Shown piece after piece: positions 50,028-58,541 of a stretch of DNA of 64,000 nucleotides. Below the pieces are notes generated by a model. That model saw nothing but the letters and a program-made list of their open reading frames with translations, was not told the origin of the DNA and made no database searches. Source of the stretch: Rhodobiaceae bacterium (lineage in GTDB: Bacteria > Pseudomonadota > Alphaproteobacteria > Parvibaculales > Parvibaculaceae). Both the position numbers and the translations under genes were made by a program. The first letter of the stretch is position 1. Each line of letters begins with the position of its first letter. Location of the stretch: positions 62,001 to 126,000 of the forward strand of contig JAAWWE010000008.1 in assembly GCA_021404525.1 (NCBI GenBank). The letters are read 5' to 3'.

Positions 50028-50869
50028 GCGTCGAGACCCGTCATCTTAAGGCTCTCATCCCAAAGACGCTTTGCCGTATCCGCATTTTTCGCCGCACGTG
50101 ACGGCTGCACTCTTTTCTTGCGCGTGTAATAGCCACCTGTCTGGCCCGCAACACCTTCATCAGATGCCAAATAGACGCTTGTTTCCGCGCCCTTTTCGGG
50201 AGAGATGGCAAAAATCTTGCCGAACTTGAAGAACGCGCTGAACGCAGGATTGTTGTTTTCGCCAAACTTAGACGCGACAAAACCGGGGTGCAGACAATTC
50301 GCCGTCACATGGCTCTCTCTCCAGCGGTCGGCGAGCTCGCGGGTGAAGAGAATGTTCGCAAGCTTAGATCGCTGGTAAGCCCGCCAGCCTGAGTAAGAAC
50401 CCTTTTGGCCATCCAGGTCAGCGAAATTGAGGTTGGCCCCGCGATGAGCCACCGACGAAACTGTCACCACACGGCCCTGGTCGGCTGCCACGAGTCGGTC
50501 TTTCAACAAATTGGTCAGCAGGAATACACTGAGATGGTTGAGAGCAAAAGTGAGCTCAAACCCATCCGCAGACATTTGCTTTCCAATAAACATTGCGCCC
50601 GCATTGTTCACCAGAACATCAAGGACGGGGTGTGCCTTGCGAATCTCATCTGCAACGCCACGTACATCATCGAATTTCGAGAGATCTGCTTTGAAAAAGG
50701 ATATGTCGGCATTGCCTGTCGTCTTTTTCAGCTCCTCCACAACCCGGACACCCTTCTCCGGATTGCGCGCCACCAAACCAACCTGCGCACCACTCTCAGC
50801 CAGGCGACGCGCTGTGATCAACCCAATCCCATCCGTCGCACCCGTCACAATGACCCGTTTTTGCACCAT
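50024..50869 (-). CDS. Short-chain dehydrogenase (retinol dehydrogenase-like)
   Basis: The 281-residue protein has TGATDGIG (cofactor loop, residues 9-16), VNNAGA, VTVSSVAHRG (catalytic Ser) and the YQRSK motif (YxxxK). Basic residues after the first strand (VARNPEKG) suggest NADP(H). The sequence type is that of the retinol dehydrogenase/WW-oxidoreductase-like group common in alphaproteobacteria, acting on aldehydes or alcohols. Its stop overlaps the start of the aldolase gene, so they form a two-gene operon. The C-terminal 30 residues are basic and probably reach the cofactor-distal face. Confidence 0.87.
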   Translation of the reverse strand: MVQKRVIVTGATDGIGLITARRLAESGAQVGLVARNPEKGVRVVEELKKTTGNADISFFKADLSKFDDVRGVADEIRKAHPVLDVLVNNAGAMFIGKQMSADGFELTFALNHLSVFLLTNLLKDRLVAADQGRVVTVSSVAHRGANLNFADLDGQKGSYSGWRAYQRSKLANILFTRELADRWRESHVTANCLHPGFVASKFGENNNPAFSAFFKFGKIFAISPEKGAETSVYLASDEGVAGQTGGYYTRKKRVQPSRAAKNADTAKRLWDESLKMTGLDA

Positions 50870-51032
50870 CTTCGCCCACCTCAGCTATGTCAGCCCATTT
50901 CTGAAAGAACTTGTTAACACCTAAACGTCATTTGCCGCCTGTTTTTGTCCAGCTTCTGACAATCGGTCAACGATTGAGCAATAAACCTCCCCAATACTGG
51001 AGGAATTCGGGATTTCATCAGGGGTATGGCGG

Positions 51033-51968
51033 ATGGCCGAGACGGAGCAAAACGCGTCTGACGAGCAGCAGGAATACGACGCGATTCTGGCGGCAGTGAT
51101 GGAAACACCACGGGGACGGTGGTTCATTGAAGAATTTACGCGGCGCAACAGAACTGCAGACACCGACAAACTTCTCTCAGCAATTGAAGCAATTGGGAAC
51201 GTTGCCCAGGCAGCGGTGGCGCCCACTCAGACTGTAGATGTCCTGCGACTTGAACTGCAGGAAATGAGCGCCTCGATTCAACAGACGCGTTCTGAGATTG
51301 CCGCCATCAAACCAACGGACGGTGGCAACAACCGGATCATGAGCGCGACCGGCGAGCTCGACGCCATCGTGACCGCAACCGAACGCGCCACATCCGAAAT
51401 TCTTGCCGCCGCAGAACGCACTCAGGAAATTGCAGAGAAGCTCAAAGAGCAAGGCGCTGATGAAGATCTGTGTGACGAATTGGAAGCACACGCGACCGCT
51501 ATTTTCATGGCCTGTTCCTTCCAGGACATTACGGGCCAGCGGACGACCAAAGTTGTTCAAGTCCTTCACTATCTGGAGCATCGCGTCAATTCGATGATCA
51601 GTATCTGGGGGGTTGAGCCTGGAGATGTCGACAAGGCAATGTCAACAGCACATCTCGATCCGCAAGATGCAAGACCAGATGCCCATCTGTTAAACGGGCC
51701 GCAGGCTGAAGACAAAGCGCCATCGCAAGATGACATTGACGCGATGATGAATGAACTGGATTCCATCGACGACATTGACGACATCGACATGGTTGCTGGG
51801 ATGCCAGATACTACACCTGCTGCAGATACGCCGTCTGAGCTTGTGATCGCCGACGATCTTGAATTTGCAGAGCCGTCAGCTGCCGCAGCCGCACCAGCAA
51901 TGGAAATCGCGACTGAAGGTGCTGGGGAAGAGATCGCCCAGGACGACATTGACGCCCTGTTCAATTAA
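51033..51968 (+). CDS. cheZ: Chemotaxis phosphatase CheZ with FliM-like CheY-binding motifs
   Basis: The 311-residue protein dephosphorylates CheY. The core helical hairpin (about 60-195) carries the catalytic motif FQDITGQ with D165 and Q169, matching the Asp-Gln pair of E. coli CheZ. After residue 195 the chain is an acidic linker with two copies of the peptide SQDDIDAMM (231-239) and AQDDIDALFN (302-311). They match the CheY-binding peptide at the N-terminus of FliM (consensus about LSQxEIDALLN) rather than the usual CheZ tail. It is not next to other chemotaxis genes; it has its own promoter region at 50870-51032. Confidence 0.9.
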   Translation: MAETEQNASDEQQEYDAILAAVMETPRGRWFIEEFTRRNRTADTDKLLSAIEAIGNVAQAAVAPTQTVDVLRLELQEMSASIQQTRSEIAAIKPTDGGNNRIMSATGELDAIVTATERATSEILAAAERTQEIAEKLKEQGADEDLCDELEAHATAIFMACSFQDITGQRTTKVVQVLHYLEHRVNSMISIWGVEPGDVDKAMSTAHLDPQDARPDAHLLNGPQAEDKAPSQDDIDAMMNELDSIDDIDDIDMVAGMPDTTPAADTPSELVIADDLEFAEPSAAAAAPAMEIATEGAGEEIAQDDIDALFN

Positions 51969-51974
51969 CAGCGT

Positions 51975-52589
51975 CTAAGTAAGCATCCGATTGGTCGTGT
52001 GAACCTGCCACTGACCGAGGCGTTCATCCGGTCTTTCTGACAGGTCCTCTGGACCGGTCCACGAAAGATGGGTCAGCGAAAAGGGTGATACGTCAAACTG
52101 GAAACCGCCTTCGCTCGGCAAATCCAGAGCTAAGACCAGCGCCGCTCGAATGAGCGCCAAATGCGCGACCACCACCAAAGGGCGATCCGGATAATGTTGC
52201 GTCAAACGTTCAATGAGCGCAGCAACACGCGTGACCACCGCGTCAAACCCCTCGCCACCTTCCGGCACAATGGAAGCAGGTTCGCGCCAGTCGATCTGAG
52301 GATTGGCTTTATGCACTTCAGCCTGTCGGCGCCCTGCCCAGCTGCCAAGATCCTGGTCCGTAAGATCCTCCACAACAGTCGCATTCGCGGCAGAGTCCAG
52401 CGCCTGAACGGTTTGTCGTGCGCGGGCAAGCGGCGACGTCAACCAAACCGCGCCTTGAGGCAGTTGGGACCTAAGCCGCCGCGCAGCCACCACGTCTGGT
52501 GGGACCGTCGGTAAATCGAGCTGACCGGCATACCGCCCCGGGTCTTGCAACGGCGCTCCATGACGCACCCAATACCAATCTGATCGCAT
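51975..52589 (-). CDS. Histidine phosphatase family protein (phosphoglycerate mutase-like)
   Basis: The 204-residue protein has the RHG motif in WVRHGAP at the N-terminus (phospho-histidine), the arginine in LARARQT, the acid in DQDLGSW and the second histidine in VVVAHL near residue 149. This is the histidine phosphatase fold, probably cobC/GpmB-like, acting on a small phosphate ester. The ATG at 52589 is preferred since AGG lies just upstream; a TTG at 52607 is the alternative. It converges with cheZ, six bases apart, and may terminate against it. Confidence 0.82.
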   Translation of the reverse strand: MRSDWYWVRHGAPLQDPGRYAGQLDLPTVPPDVVAARRLRSQLPQGAVWLTSPLARARQTVQALDSAANATVVEDLTDQDLGSWAGRRQAEVHKANPQIDWREPASIVPEGGEGFDAVVTRVAALIERLTQHYPDRPLVVVAHLALIRAALVLALDLPSEGGFQFDVSPFSLTHLSWTGPEDLSERPDERLGQWQVHTTNRMLT

Positions 52590-52735
52590 GAAACCTGCCC
52601 GACTCAAGCCCTAAAACACCCAGTATGCCTGCAACGCCCTCCTCACCCCACGATTAGGTGACTCAGAGAGGCTCTCTCTGCTATGACCACGCCATCAAAA
52701 TTGCCCTAATTCGAATATCTATGCGAGGAACACTC

Positions 52736-53515
52736 ATGTCAGACCCCATCATCTTAGTCGAAAAATCAGACGGCATCGCCACGGTAACCCTCAACCGCCC
52801 AGACGCCATGAACGCCCTGTCTCTGGAACTACGCGAAGCCATTGCCGACACATTTCAGGACCTGGAGGCTGACCCCGATGTTCGGGTCGCGGTCCTCACC
52901 GGGGCTGGCCGCGCGTTCTGCGCGGGGCTCGACCTGAAAGAGCTGGGGGAACAGGGCCTCACTGGGCCAGACAATGCTGTTACCCACAAAGACCCGGTGA
53001 CCTCCATCAACCAATTCAGCGGACCTGTCATCGGCGCGATCAATGGGGTTGCCATTACCGGAGGTTTTGAGTTGGCGCTTGCCTGCGACGTTCTCATCGC
53101 CTCAGCAAACTGCCGCTTCGCCGACACCCATGCCCGCGTCGGCATTCTGCCAGGCTGGGGCCTGTCTCAAAAACTGTCACGGGCCATTGGCATCTACCGC
53201 GCCAAGGAACTCTCGCTCACCGGCAATTTTTTAAGCGCTGAGCAGGCCGCTGAATGGGGCCTGGTCAATCGTGTCGTCGCGCCAGAAGAGCTGTTGAGCG
53301 TGGCTCAGGGCCTGGCAGCCGATATGCTGACCGTCGTACCGGAATGCCTACCTGCCTATAAGCAGCTGATTGATGATGGCTTCGCAGAAGCGTTTGGCGA
53401 CGCCCTCAAGACAGAACTGAAAGTCTCCGGCGCGGCAAATTCAAGTGTCTCCGCAGATGCGCTGGAAAGCCGCCGGGCAGGTATCCAGAAACGCGGCAAG
53501 TCCCAAACGGCCTAA
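52736..53515 (+). CDS. Enoyl-CoA hydratase/isomerase family protein
   Basis: The 259-residue crotonase-fold protein has the oxyanion-hole motif FCAGLDLKELG (about 60-70) and the second helix motif AITGGFELALACDVL with one catalytic Glu. The second catalytic Glu of enoyl-CoA hydratase (in the PEI/VxLG segment) is replaced: the aligned segment is ADTHARVGILPGWGLSQ, with His at that position. It may therefore be an isomerase or use another chemistry. The start at 52736 follows GAGGAA. A hairpin at 53536-53561 lies after the stop. Confidence 0.85.
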   Translation: MSDPIILVEKSDGIATVTLNRPDAMNALSLELREAIADTFQDLEADPDVRVAVLTGAGRAFCAGLDLKELGEQGLTGPDNAVTHKDPVTSINQFSGPVIGAINGVAITGGFELALACDVLIASANCRFADTHARVGILPGWGLSQKLSRAIGIYRAKELSLTGNFLSAEQAAEWGLVNRVVAPEELLSVAQGLAADMLTVVPECLPAYKQLIDDGFAEAFGDALKTELKVSGAANSSVSADALESRRAGIQKRGKSQTA

Positions 53516-53535
53516 CCTGACCGTCTAACAAACAC

Positions 53536-53561
53536 GGAACGCAGGGTTTCCCTTGCGTTCC
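53536..53561 (+). terminator. Hairpin after the enoyl-CoA hydratase-like gene
   Basis: GGAACGCAGGG (53536-53546) pairs with CCC-T-TGCGTTCC (53550-53561) around a TTT loop, with one unpaired base. A short TTTT lies about 16 bases later, so termination would be weak or factor-assisted. Confidence 0.5.
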
Positions 53562-53636
53562 CACCTCCCCCTCGCGCTTTTCAATGAGCCACACTAAACT
53601 CTTCCCAACACACATTGCCTTTGGGAGGAGGACCCC

Positions 53637-55382
53637 ATGCACGATCTCGTTATTCGCGGCGGCACGGTTTATGACGGAACTGGCGGCGCGCCGTTTAAGG
53701 CAGATATCGCAATTGACGGAGATAAAATCTCTGCCGTCGGAGAAGTAAGCGATCAGGGCCGCACCGAGATTGATGCGACCGGCCAGATCGTGACTCCCGG
53801 CTTTGTCGACATCCATACCCACTATGACGGTCAGGTCACATGGGACCCCTACCTTCAACCCTCCACCTTTCACGGCGTCACCACCGCTGTTATGGGCAAT
53901 TGCGGCGTCGGCTTCGCGCCTTGCAAACCAGATGAACATGATTGGCTCATTGGCCTGATGGAAGGCGTCGAGGACATTCCAGGCACAGCCCTCGCCGAAG
54001 GCATTGATTGGCGCTGGGAAAGCTTCCCCGAATACATGAAGGCAGTAGAGGAGTCCCCGCTCGCCTTGGACATCGGACTGCAAGTGCCTCACGGGGCATT
54101 GCGCGCTTACGTCATGGGCCAACGTGGCGCAGACCTTGAGCCTGCCAATGATGATGACATCAAACAAATGTCAGAACTGGTGGTCGATGCCCTGGACGCA
54201 GGCGCGCTTGGCTTCTCCACATCACGCACGGAAAAACACCGAGACAAAAATGGTGCCCATACGCCGAGTTTCAAAGCTGAACAGGCCGAGCTCCACGGCA
54301 TTGCCGCCGCGATGGGCAAAGCGGACAAAGGCGTTATCCAACTGATTGCTGACTTCTGGGAGTTCGAACCTGAATTCGCCATGCTCCGCGGCATGGTGGA
54401 AGTCTCTGGCAGGCCACTGTCTCTTACCATTGAGCAGGATGACCGGCATCCCGACATTTGGAAGAAGGTTTTAGACGGCATCGGCGATGCAGCGGCCAAA
54501 GGCCTTCCCATGCGCGGTCAGGTGCCACCGCGTCCGACCGGCGTGTTGATGGGTCTCACCTCAACACTCAACCCCTTCCTGCTGCACCAAACGTTCCGCA
54601 CCATCGCGCATCTGCCACTGGAACAACAGGTGAAGGAACTTCGTGATCCGGCTTTCCGCGAGAAGCTGTTAGCGGAAGAACCTGACTATCCAGAAGGTCA
54701 GATCATCACCATGCTCTGCACCGCCTATCACAAGATGTTTGAACTGGGTGATCCGCCAAACTATGAACCTGCGCCCGAAGACAGCGCAGGGGCCGTCGCC
54801 GAAGCGACCGGCAAAAGCCCACGTGAGCAGGTGCTCGACTGGATGCTGGAACGCGACGGCAACGCCCTGCTCTACTTCCCGCTGATGAACTATATGAGTG
54901 GCAGCCTGGATGATGTCCACACCATGATGACCCATCCGAATGTCGCCTTCGGTCTAGGTGATGGAGGTGCCCATGTTGGCATTCTCTGCGACGCAAGCTT
55001 CCCCTCGACCCTCCTCACGCACTGGGGTCGAGACCGGACACGCGGACCGAAGCTCCCGCTGGAATGGCTGATCCATGGTCAGACCAAAGCAAATGCAGAG
55101 ATCGTTGGACTGCGTGATCGCGGCATCCTGGCGCCGGGAATGAAAGCAGATGTCAACGTGATCGATTTCGACAATCTGCAGCTTCATGCGCCAGAAATAG
55201 TTCATGACCTGCCCGCAGGTGGAAAGCGTCTCATCCAGAAGGCGAGCGGCTATACCGCCACCATCATCTCAGGCGAAATTGCTTTCGAGAACGGCGTCCC
55301 AACCGGCAAGCTGAATGGAAAACTCATCCGCGGTGCCCAAGCCCGACCCCAGGGCGTCCAAATCCCGGTTGCGGCAGATTGA
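53637..55382 (+). CDS. N-acyl-D-amino-acid deacylase / D-aminoacylase (amidohydrolase superfamily)
   Basis: The 581-residue protein belongs to the amidohydrolase superfamily. The metal motif HTHYDGQ (near residue 62), the cysteine in GNCGVGFAP (near 91) that bridges the zinc ions in D-aminoacylases, and the C-terminal LGDGGAHVG with its catalytic Asp are visible. Such enzymes hydrolyse N-acyl-D-amino acids or related cyclic amides. The start follows GGGAGGAGG. It overlaps the DUF1295 gene by four bases (TTGA), so the two are co-translated; related genes occur beside enoyl-CoA hydratase genes in other proteobacteria as I recall. Confidence 0.88.
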   Translation: MHDLVIRGGTVYDGTGGAPFKADIAIDGDKISAVGEVSDQGRTEIDATGQIVTPGFVDIHTHYDGQVTWDPYLQPSTFHGVTTAVMGNCGVGFAPCKPDEHDWLIGLMEGVEDIPGTALAEGIDWRWESFPEYMKAVEESPLALDIGLQVPHGALRAYVMGQRGADLEPANDDDIKQMSELVVDALDAGALGFSTSRTEKHRDKNGAHTPSFKAEQAELHGIAAAMGKADKGVIQLIADFWEFEPEFAMLRGMVEVSGRPLSLTIEQDDRHPDIWKKVLDGIGDAAAKGLPMRGQVPPRPTGVLMGLTSTLNPFLLHQTFRTIAHLPLEQQVKELRDPAFREKLLAEEPDYPEGQIITMLCTAYHKMFELGDPPNYEPAPEDSAGAVAEATGKSPREQVLDWMLERDGNALLYFPLMNYMSGSLDDVHTMMTHPNVAFGLGDGGAHVGILCDASFPSTLLTHWGRDRTRGPKLPLEWLIHGQTKANAEIVGLRDRGILAPGMKADVNVIDFDNLQLHAPEIVHDLPAGGKRLIQKASGYTATIISGEIAFENGVPTGKLNGKLIRGAQARPQGVQIPVAAD

Positions 55383-56260
55383 GTGACCAACGCTGGCGGC
55401 AGCACCGTCTCGGACCGGCAATCATCAGCCTGATCGTCTATCTACCTGCTATCGGTGTTGCCTGGTGGATTGTCACTCTGGCGCCCACCGCATCTATCTT
55501 ATGGAACACATTGATTGCTGATGTGGCGGCAACCCTCATTGTTTTTGCCGCAAGCATGCTGACCCGCAACTCCAGCATATATGACCCTTACTGGAGCGTC
55601 GCACCGCCGCTGATCGCAGTTTATTGGTTTACCGCCATAGGCAGTGCTGACCTGACACCGCGGGAGTGGTTAGCATTTGGACTAGTGGCCCTCTGGGCCC
55701 TACGCCTCACATATAACTGTATGCGCCGCTGGAAATCCTACGAAGAACAAGATTTCCGCTACCTGGACTTGAAGGCAAAGTTCGGGCGGCTCTATCCGTT
55801 GATCGATCTCTTCGGCATTGAGCTCTACCCAACAGTCCTGGTCTTCCTGGGCTGCATCCCACTTTTTGCAGTTGCAGAATCCGGCGCGCCGCTTGGCCTA
55901 CTCGATGGACTTGCAGTCGTAGTTACGTTAGGAGCAATTCTCCTGGAGACCATCGCAGATGAACAGATGTGGGCCTATCGTAAGACACGCACGCCGGACG
56001 CTCCCATCTGCACGGATGGCCTTTGGGCCTACTCTCAACATCCGAACTATGTAGGGGAACTGCTGTTCTGGTGGGGCCTCTGGCTATTTGGATTTGCCTC
56101 AGGTGCGGGCGACATCTGGATGATCACGGGCGCGCTCGCCATGACCTTGCTCTTTGTTTTCATCTCCGTCCCGATGATGGTCAAACGAAAACGTGAGCGC
56201 TATCCAGATTACGACAAGCTCGTTGGCGGCATCCCGGTTCTACTGCCTAGGCTTTTCTAA
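55379..56260 (+). CDS. DUF1295 family membrane protein (steroid 5-alpha-reductase-like)
   Basis: The 293-residue protein starts with TTG overlapping the previous TGA. It has about seven membrane helices and the family motif GLWAYSQHPNYVGELLFWWGLWLFG (key part AYSQHPNYVGE) near residue 220, shared with isoprenylcysteine methyltransferase and 3-oxo-5-alpha-steroid 4-dehydrogenase folds, where this segment binds NADPH or SAM near the membrane surface. A reductase acting on a hydrophobic enone is likely; the specific substrate is not known. It is convergent with the gltS gene, three bases apart. Confidence 0.82.
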   Translation: MSDQRWRQHRLGPAIISLIVYLPAIGVAWWIVTLAPTASILWNTLIADVAATLIVFAASMLTRNSSIYDPYWSVAPPLIAVYWFTAIGSADLTPREWLAFGLVALWALRLTYNCMRRWKSYEEQDFRYLDLKAKFGRLYPLIDLFGIELYPTVLVFLGCIPLFAVAESGAPLGLLDGLAVVVTLGAILLETIADEQMWAYRKTRTPDAPICTDGLWAYSQHPNYVGELLFWWGLWLFGFASGAGDIWMITGALAMTLLFVFISVPMMVKRKRERYPDYDKLVGGIPVLLPRLF

Positions 56261-56263
56261 CCT

Positions 56264-57472
56264 TCAACCTGCGAGGAAAAACTGAATAACAAAGGCATTG
56301 CTCAGATCTACAAAAAAAGCGCCTACAAGCGGCAGGATGATAAAAGCTGTTGGAGCTGGTCCATGCGACTTGGTCACAGCGGTCATATTCGCCACCGCCG
56401 TCGGAGTTGCGCCTAGAGCAAACCCAGCAAATCCCGCACTCAGCACTGTCGCCAAATAGTCGCGCCCCATTAAAGGGAAGAGCAGAAAGAGAATGAACAA
56501 TACCGCAGCCACTGTCTGCATTCCGAGGATAAGCAACAAAGGCCCCGCGAGATCCGCAAGAGACCAGAGCTGCATCGCCATCAGAGACATTGCGATAAAG
56601 AGTCCGAGCGAAAAGTCTGACACGATGGCGAGCGCCTTGGTCCTCGCAGGCCAATGCAGATTGGGCATCACATGAGGAATTGTATTGGAAAGGACAATCG
56701 CTACCAGCAGGCATGATACAAAGAGTGGAAGACGCAGTCCCATTTGCGAGATTGCCTCATTCACAAAATAGCCCAGAATAATTGCGATATGAAGAACCAA
56801 CACAACACCCATAATGTTGATGTGGTTGATCTGTTCTGTCTCACCTTTCTCATGTGGAATACCGACCAGCAGACCATCTGGAGCACTGTCTTGAATCTTG
56901 TTCCGAGCCAGAAGAAACTTCGCGATGGGTCCCCCGAGCAAGCTTGCGAGCACAAGTCCAAATGTCGCCGACGCAACACCTATTTCAAGCGCATTTGGCA
57001 CGCCGTGGTTAGAAGCGATTTCAGGCGCCCAAGCGATCGCTGTACCATGCCCGCCGATCAAGGATGCCGAACCGGTTAGCACGCCGGCAGCTTCTGGCAA
57101 ACCGACCAGAGAGGCGCCAGCGACCCCGACAACATTCTGGATCACAATAAAACTCAGCGTCAGACCGAGAAGGACAAGCAAGGGCCGCCCGCCAGACAAA
57201 AGGTCCGACAGCCGCGCATTCAACCCAATCGCCGTAAAAAAATAGACCAGCAGCGTATCGCGTGTGTCGAGTTCATACTCAATTGCATACCCACTTATGC
57301 TGAACAACGCCAATGCCGCAATTGATGCAATCATACCGCCCGTGACGGGTTCAGGAATATTGAACGCCCTCAAGAAGGCAACGCGTGCGGTTAGCCGAAT
57401 GCCAACAAAATAGACGATGATCCCAATCGTGTAGGCAAGAAAGTTCTCAATCGTAACGATCTGATCGACCAT
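56264..57472 (-). CDS. gltS: Sodium:glutamate symporter, GltS/ESS family
   Basis: The 402-residue protein matches the ESS family: two related five-helix halves with reentrant GGHGTAIAWAP-type loop (about 145-156) and LGATPTAVANMTAVTK in the second half (about 362-377), both hallmarks of GltS. It would take up glutamate with sodium. It lies one base after the family 3 solute-binding protein gene, so they are one operon. GltS normally works without a binding protein, so this pairing is odd. An alternative is that the binding protein regulates or feeds the symporter, which I infer only from position. Confidence 0.87.
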   Translation of the reverse strand: MVDQIVTIENFLAYTIGIIVYFVGIRLTARVAFLRAFNIPEPVTGGMIASIAALALFSISGYAIEYELDTRDTLLVYFFTAIGLNARLSDLLSGGRPLLVLLGLTLSFIVIQNVVGVAGASLVGLPEAAGVLTGSASLIGGHGTAIAWAPEIASNHGVPNALEIGVASATFGLVLASLLGGPIAKFLLARNKIQDSAPDGLLVGIPHEKGETEQINHINIMGVVLVLHIAIILGYFVNEAISQMGLRLPLFVSCLLVAIVLSNTIPHVMPNLHWPARTKALAIVSDFSLGLFIAMSLMAMQLWSLADLAGPLLLILGMQTVAAVLFILFLLFPLMGRDYLATVLSAGFAGFALGATPTAVANMTAVTKSHGPAPTAFIILPLVGAFFVDLSNAFVIQFFLAG

Positions 57473-57473
57473 G

Positions 57474-58391
57474 TTACTCAGGCAATGTGTTCATCATGAA
57501 GTCCGCCCGAACATCATCATCCGCCTCACCAAAGTACCGAGAGTAGATATCCGAAACCTGATCGGTAAGAAACAACCGGATCAAGCTACGATCGACCATC
57601 AGTCGAAAAGCGTCGTCATCCTTGGCAAAAACCAATCCATAGGGTTCGTTGCTAAAGAGCCTTTCCCCGACAACCACTTTTTCCGCCGCCTGATTTGCCG
57701 CCACTAAGCTCAGCAAAATCGCACGGTCCGCAAAATAGACATCCACATCGCCTGAAAGAAGTTTTTGAAAACCTTCATCATGGCTATCAACACTTATTAC
57801 CTTTGCACCTCCTTCTAGCGCACCCAACTCAGTCGGCAACCAGTCAGCTGCGGTCGTGCTCGCACGCACTGCCATAATAATGCCTGCATAGTCGCCGTCA
57901 CGCGCTGGCCCGCCTGCGCCGGGAAATGCATCGACATCATTAATTGCATCTCGAAGTCGGGACGATGCAGTGGGCTGCACCATCGCCCCAATACCGGTTT
58001 CAAAAATGGGGATAGAAAACGAAACGATCTCGCGTAAGGAGAGTCGCTTCGTCGTAGCACCACAAAGAAGGTCCACTTCACCGTCCACAACTGCCTCAAA
58101 CCGATCAGCGGCAGAAACCGGGACATACTCTATCTTGAGATCTGTTTGTTGCAGGTTTTCTCTCAACGTCCCAGCAACTTCGCGACAAATTTCCACCGTG
58201 TACCCTGCGGGGTCGCCATCTTGGTTTCTAAAGGAAAAGGGGTAAGCGTCCTCACGAAAGCCGATTTTGATCACACCGGCATCACTGATGCGTTCTATAG
58301 GTCCTGCATGTGCATCAGACGCCGTCAAAAAAATTGTTGCCGCAGCAAGAAGTGCGGCACCTGCGCTAGCTGACGTGGAAAAACTCTGCAT
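57474..58391 (-). CDS. Periplasmic amino-acid-binding protein, SBP_bac_3 family
   Basis: The 305-residue precursor has a signal peptide ending near SDAHAG (about residue 29), and the SBP family 3 pattern IKIGFREDAYPFSF, DGDPAGYTVEICREV, RFEAVVDGEVDLLCGATTKR and PYGLVFAKDDD. It should bind a polar amino acid, probably glutamate or aspartate given its partner. No ABC permease or ATPase gene is adjacent; instead it is one base from the symporter gene. It is the first gene of the operon and its promoter must lie in 58392-58541. Confidence 0.85.
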   Translation of the reverse strand: MQSFSTSASAGAALLAAATIFLTASDAHAGPIERISDAGVIKIGFREDAYPFSFRNQDGDPAGYTVEICREVAGTLRENLQQTDLKIEYVPVSAADRFEAVVDGEVDLLCGATTKRLSLREIVSFSIPIFETGIGAMVQPTASSRLRDAINDVDAFPGAGGPARDGDYAGIIMAVRASTTAADWLPTELGALEGGAKVISVDSHDEGFQKLLSGDVDVYFADRAILLSLVAANQAAEKVVVGERLFSNEPYGLVFAKDDDAFRLMVDRSLIRLFLTDQVSDIYSRYFGEADDDVRADFMMNTLPE

Positions 58392-58541
58392 ACCGACCTC
58401 ACTAAATTCCTCTACTGAAGCTCTTTTCTAACACACATTGCCAGCGTAGTAAGCCTGCAGTGGAAGAGTGATTAATGACACCCTATCGACCTTATGGGCC
58501 ATATTTCTGGAGAATCGGGTCGGCGCAAGGTAATCAGGAAT

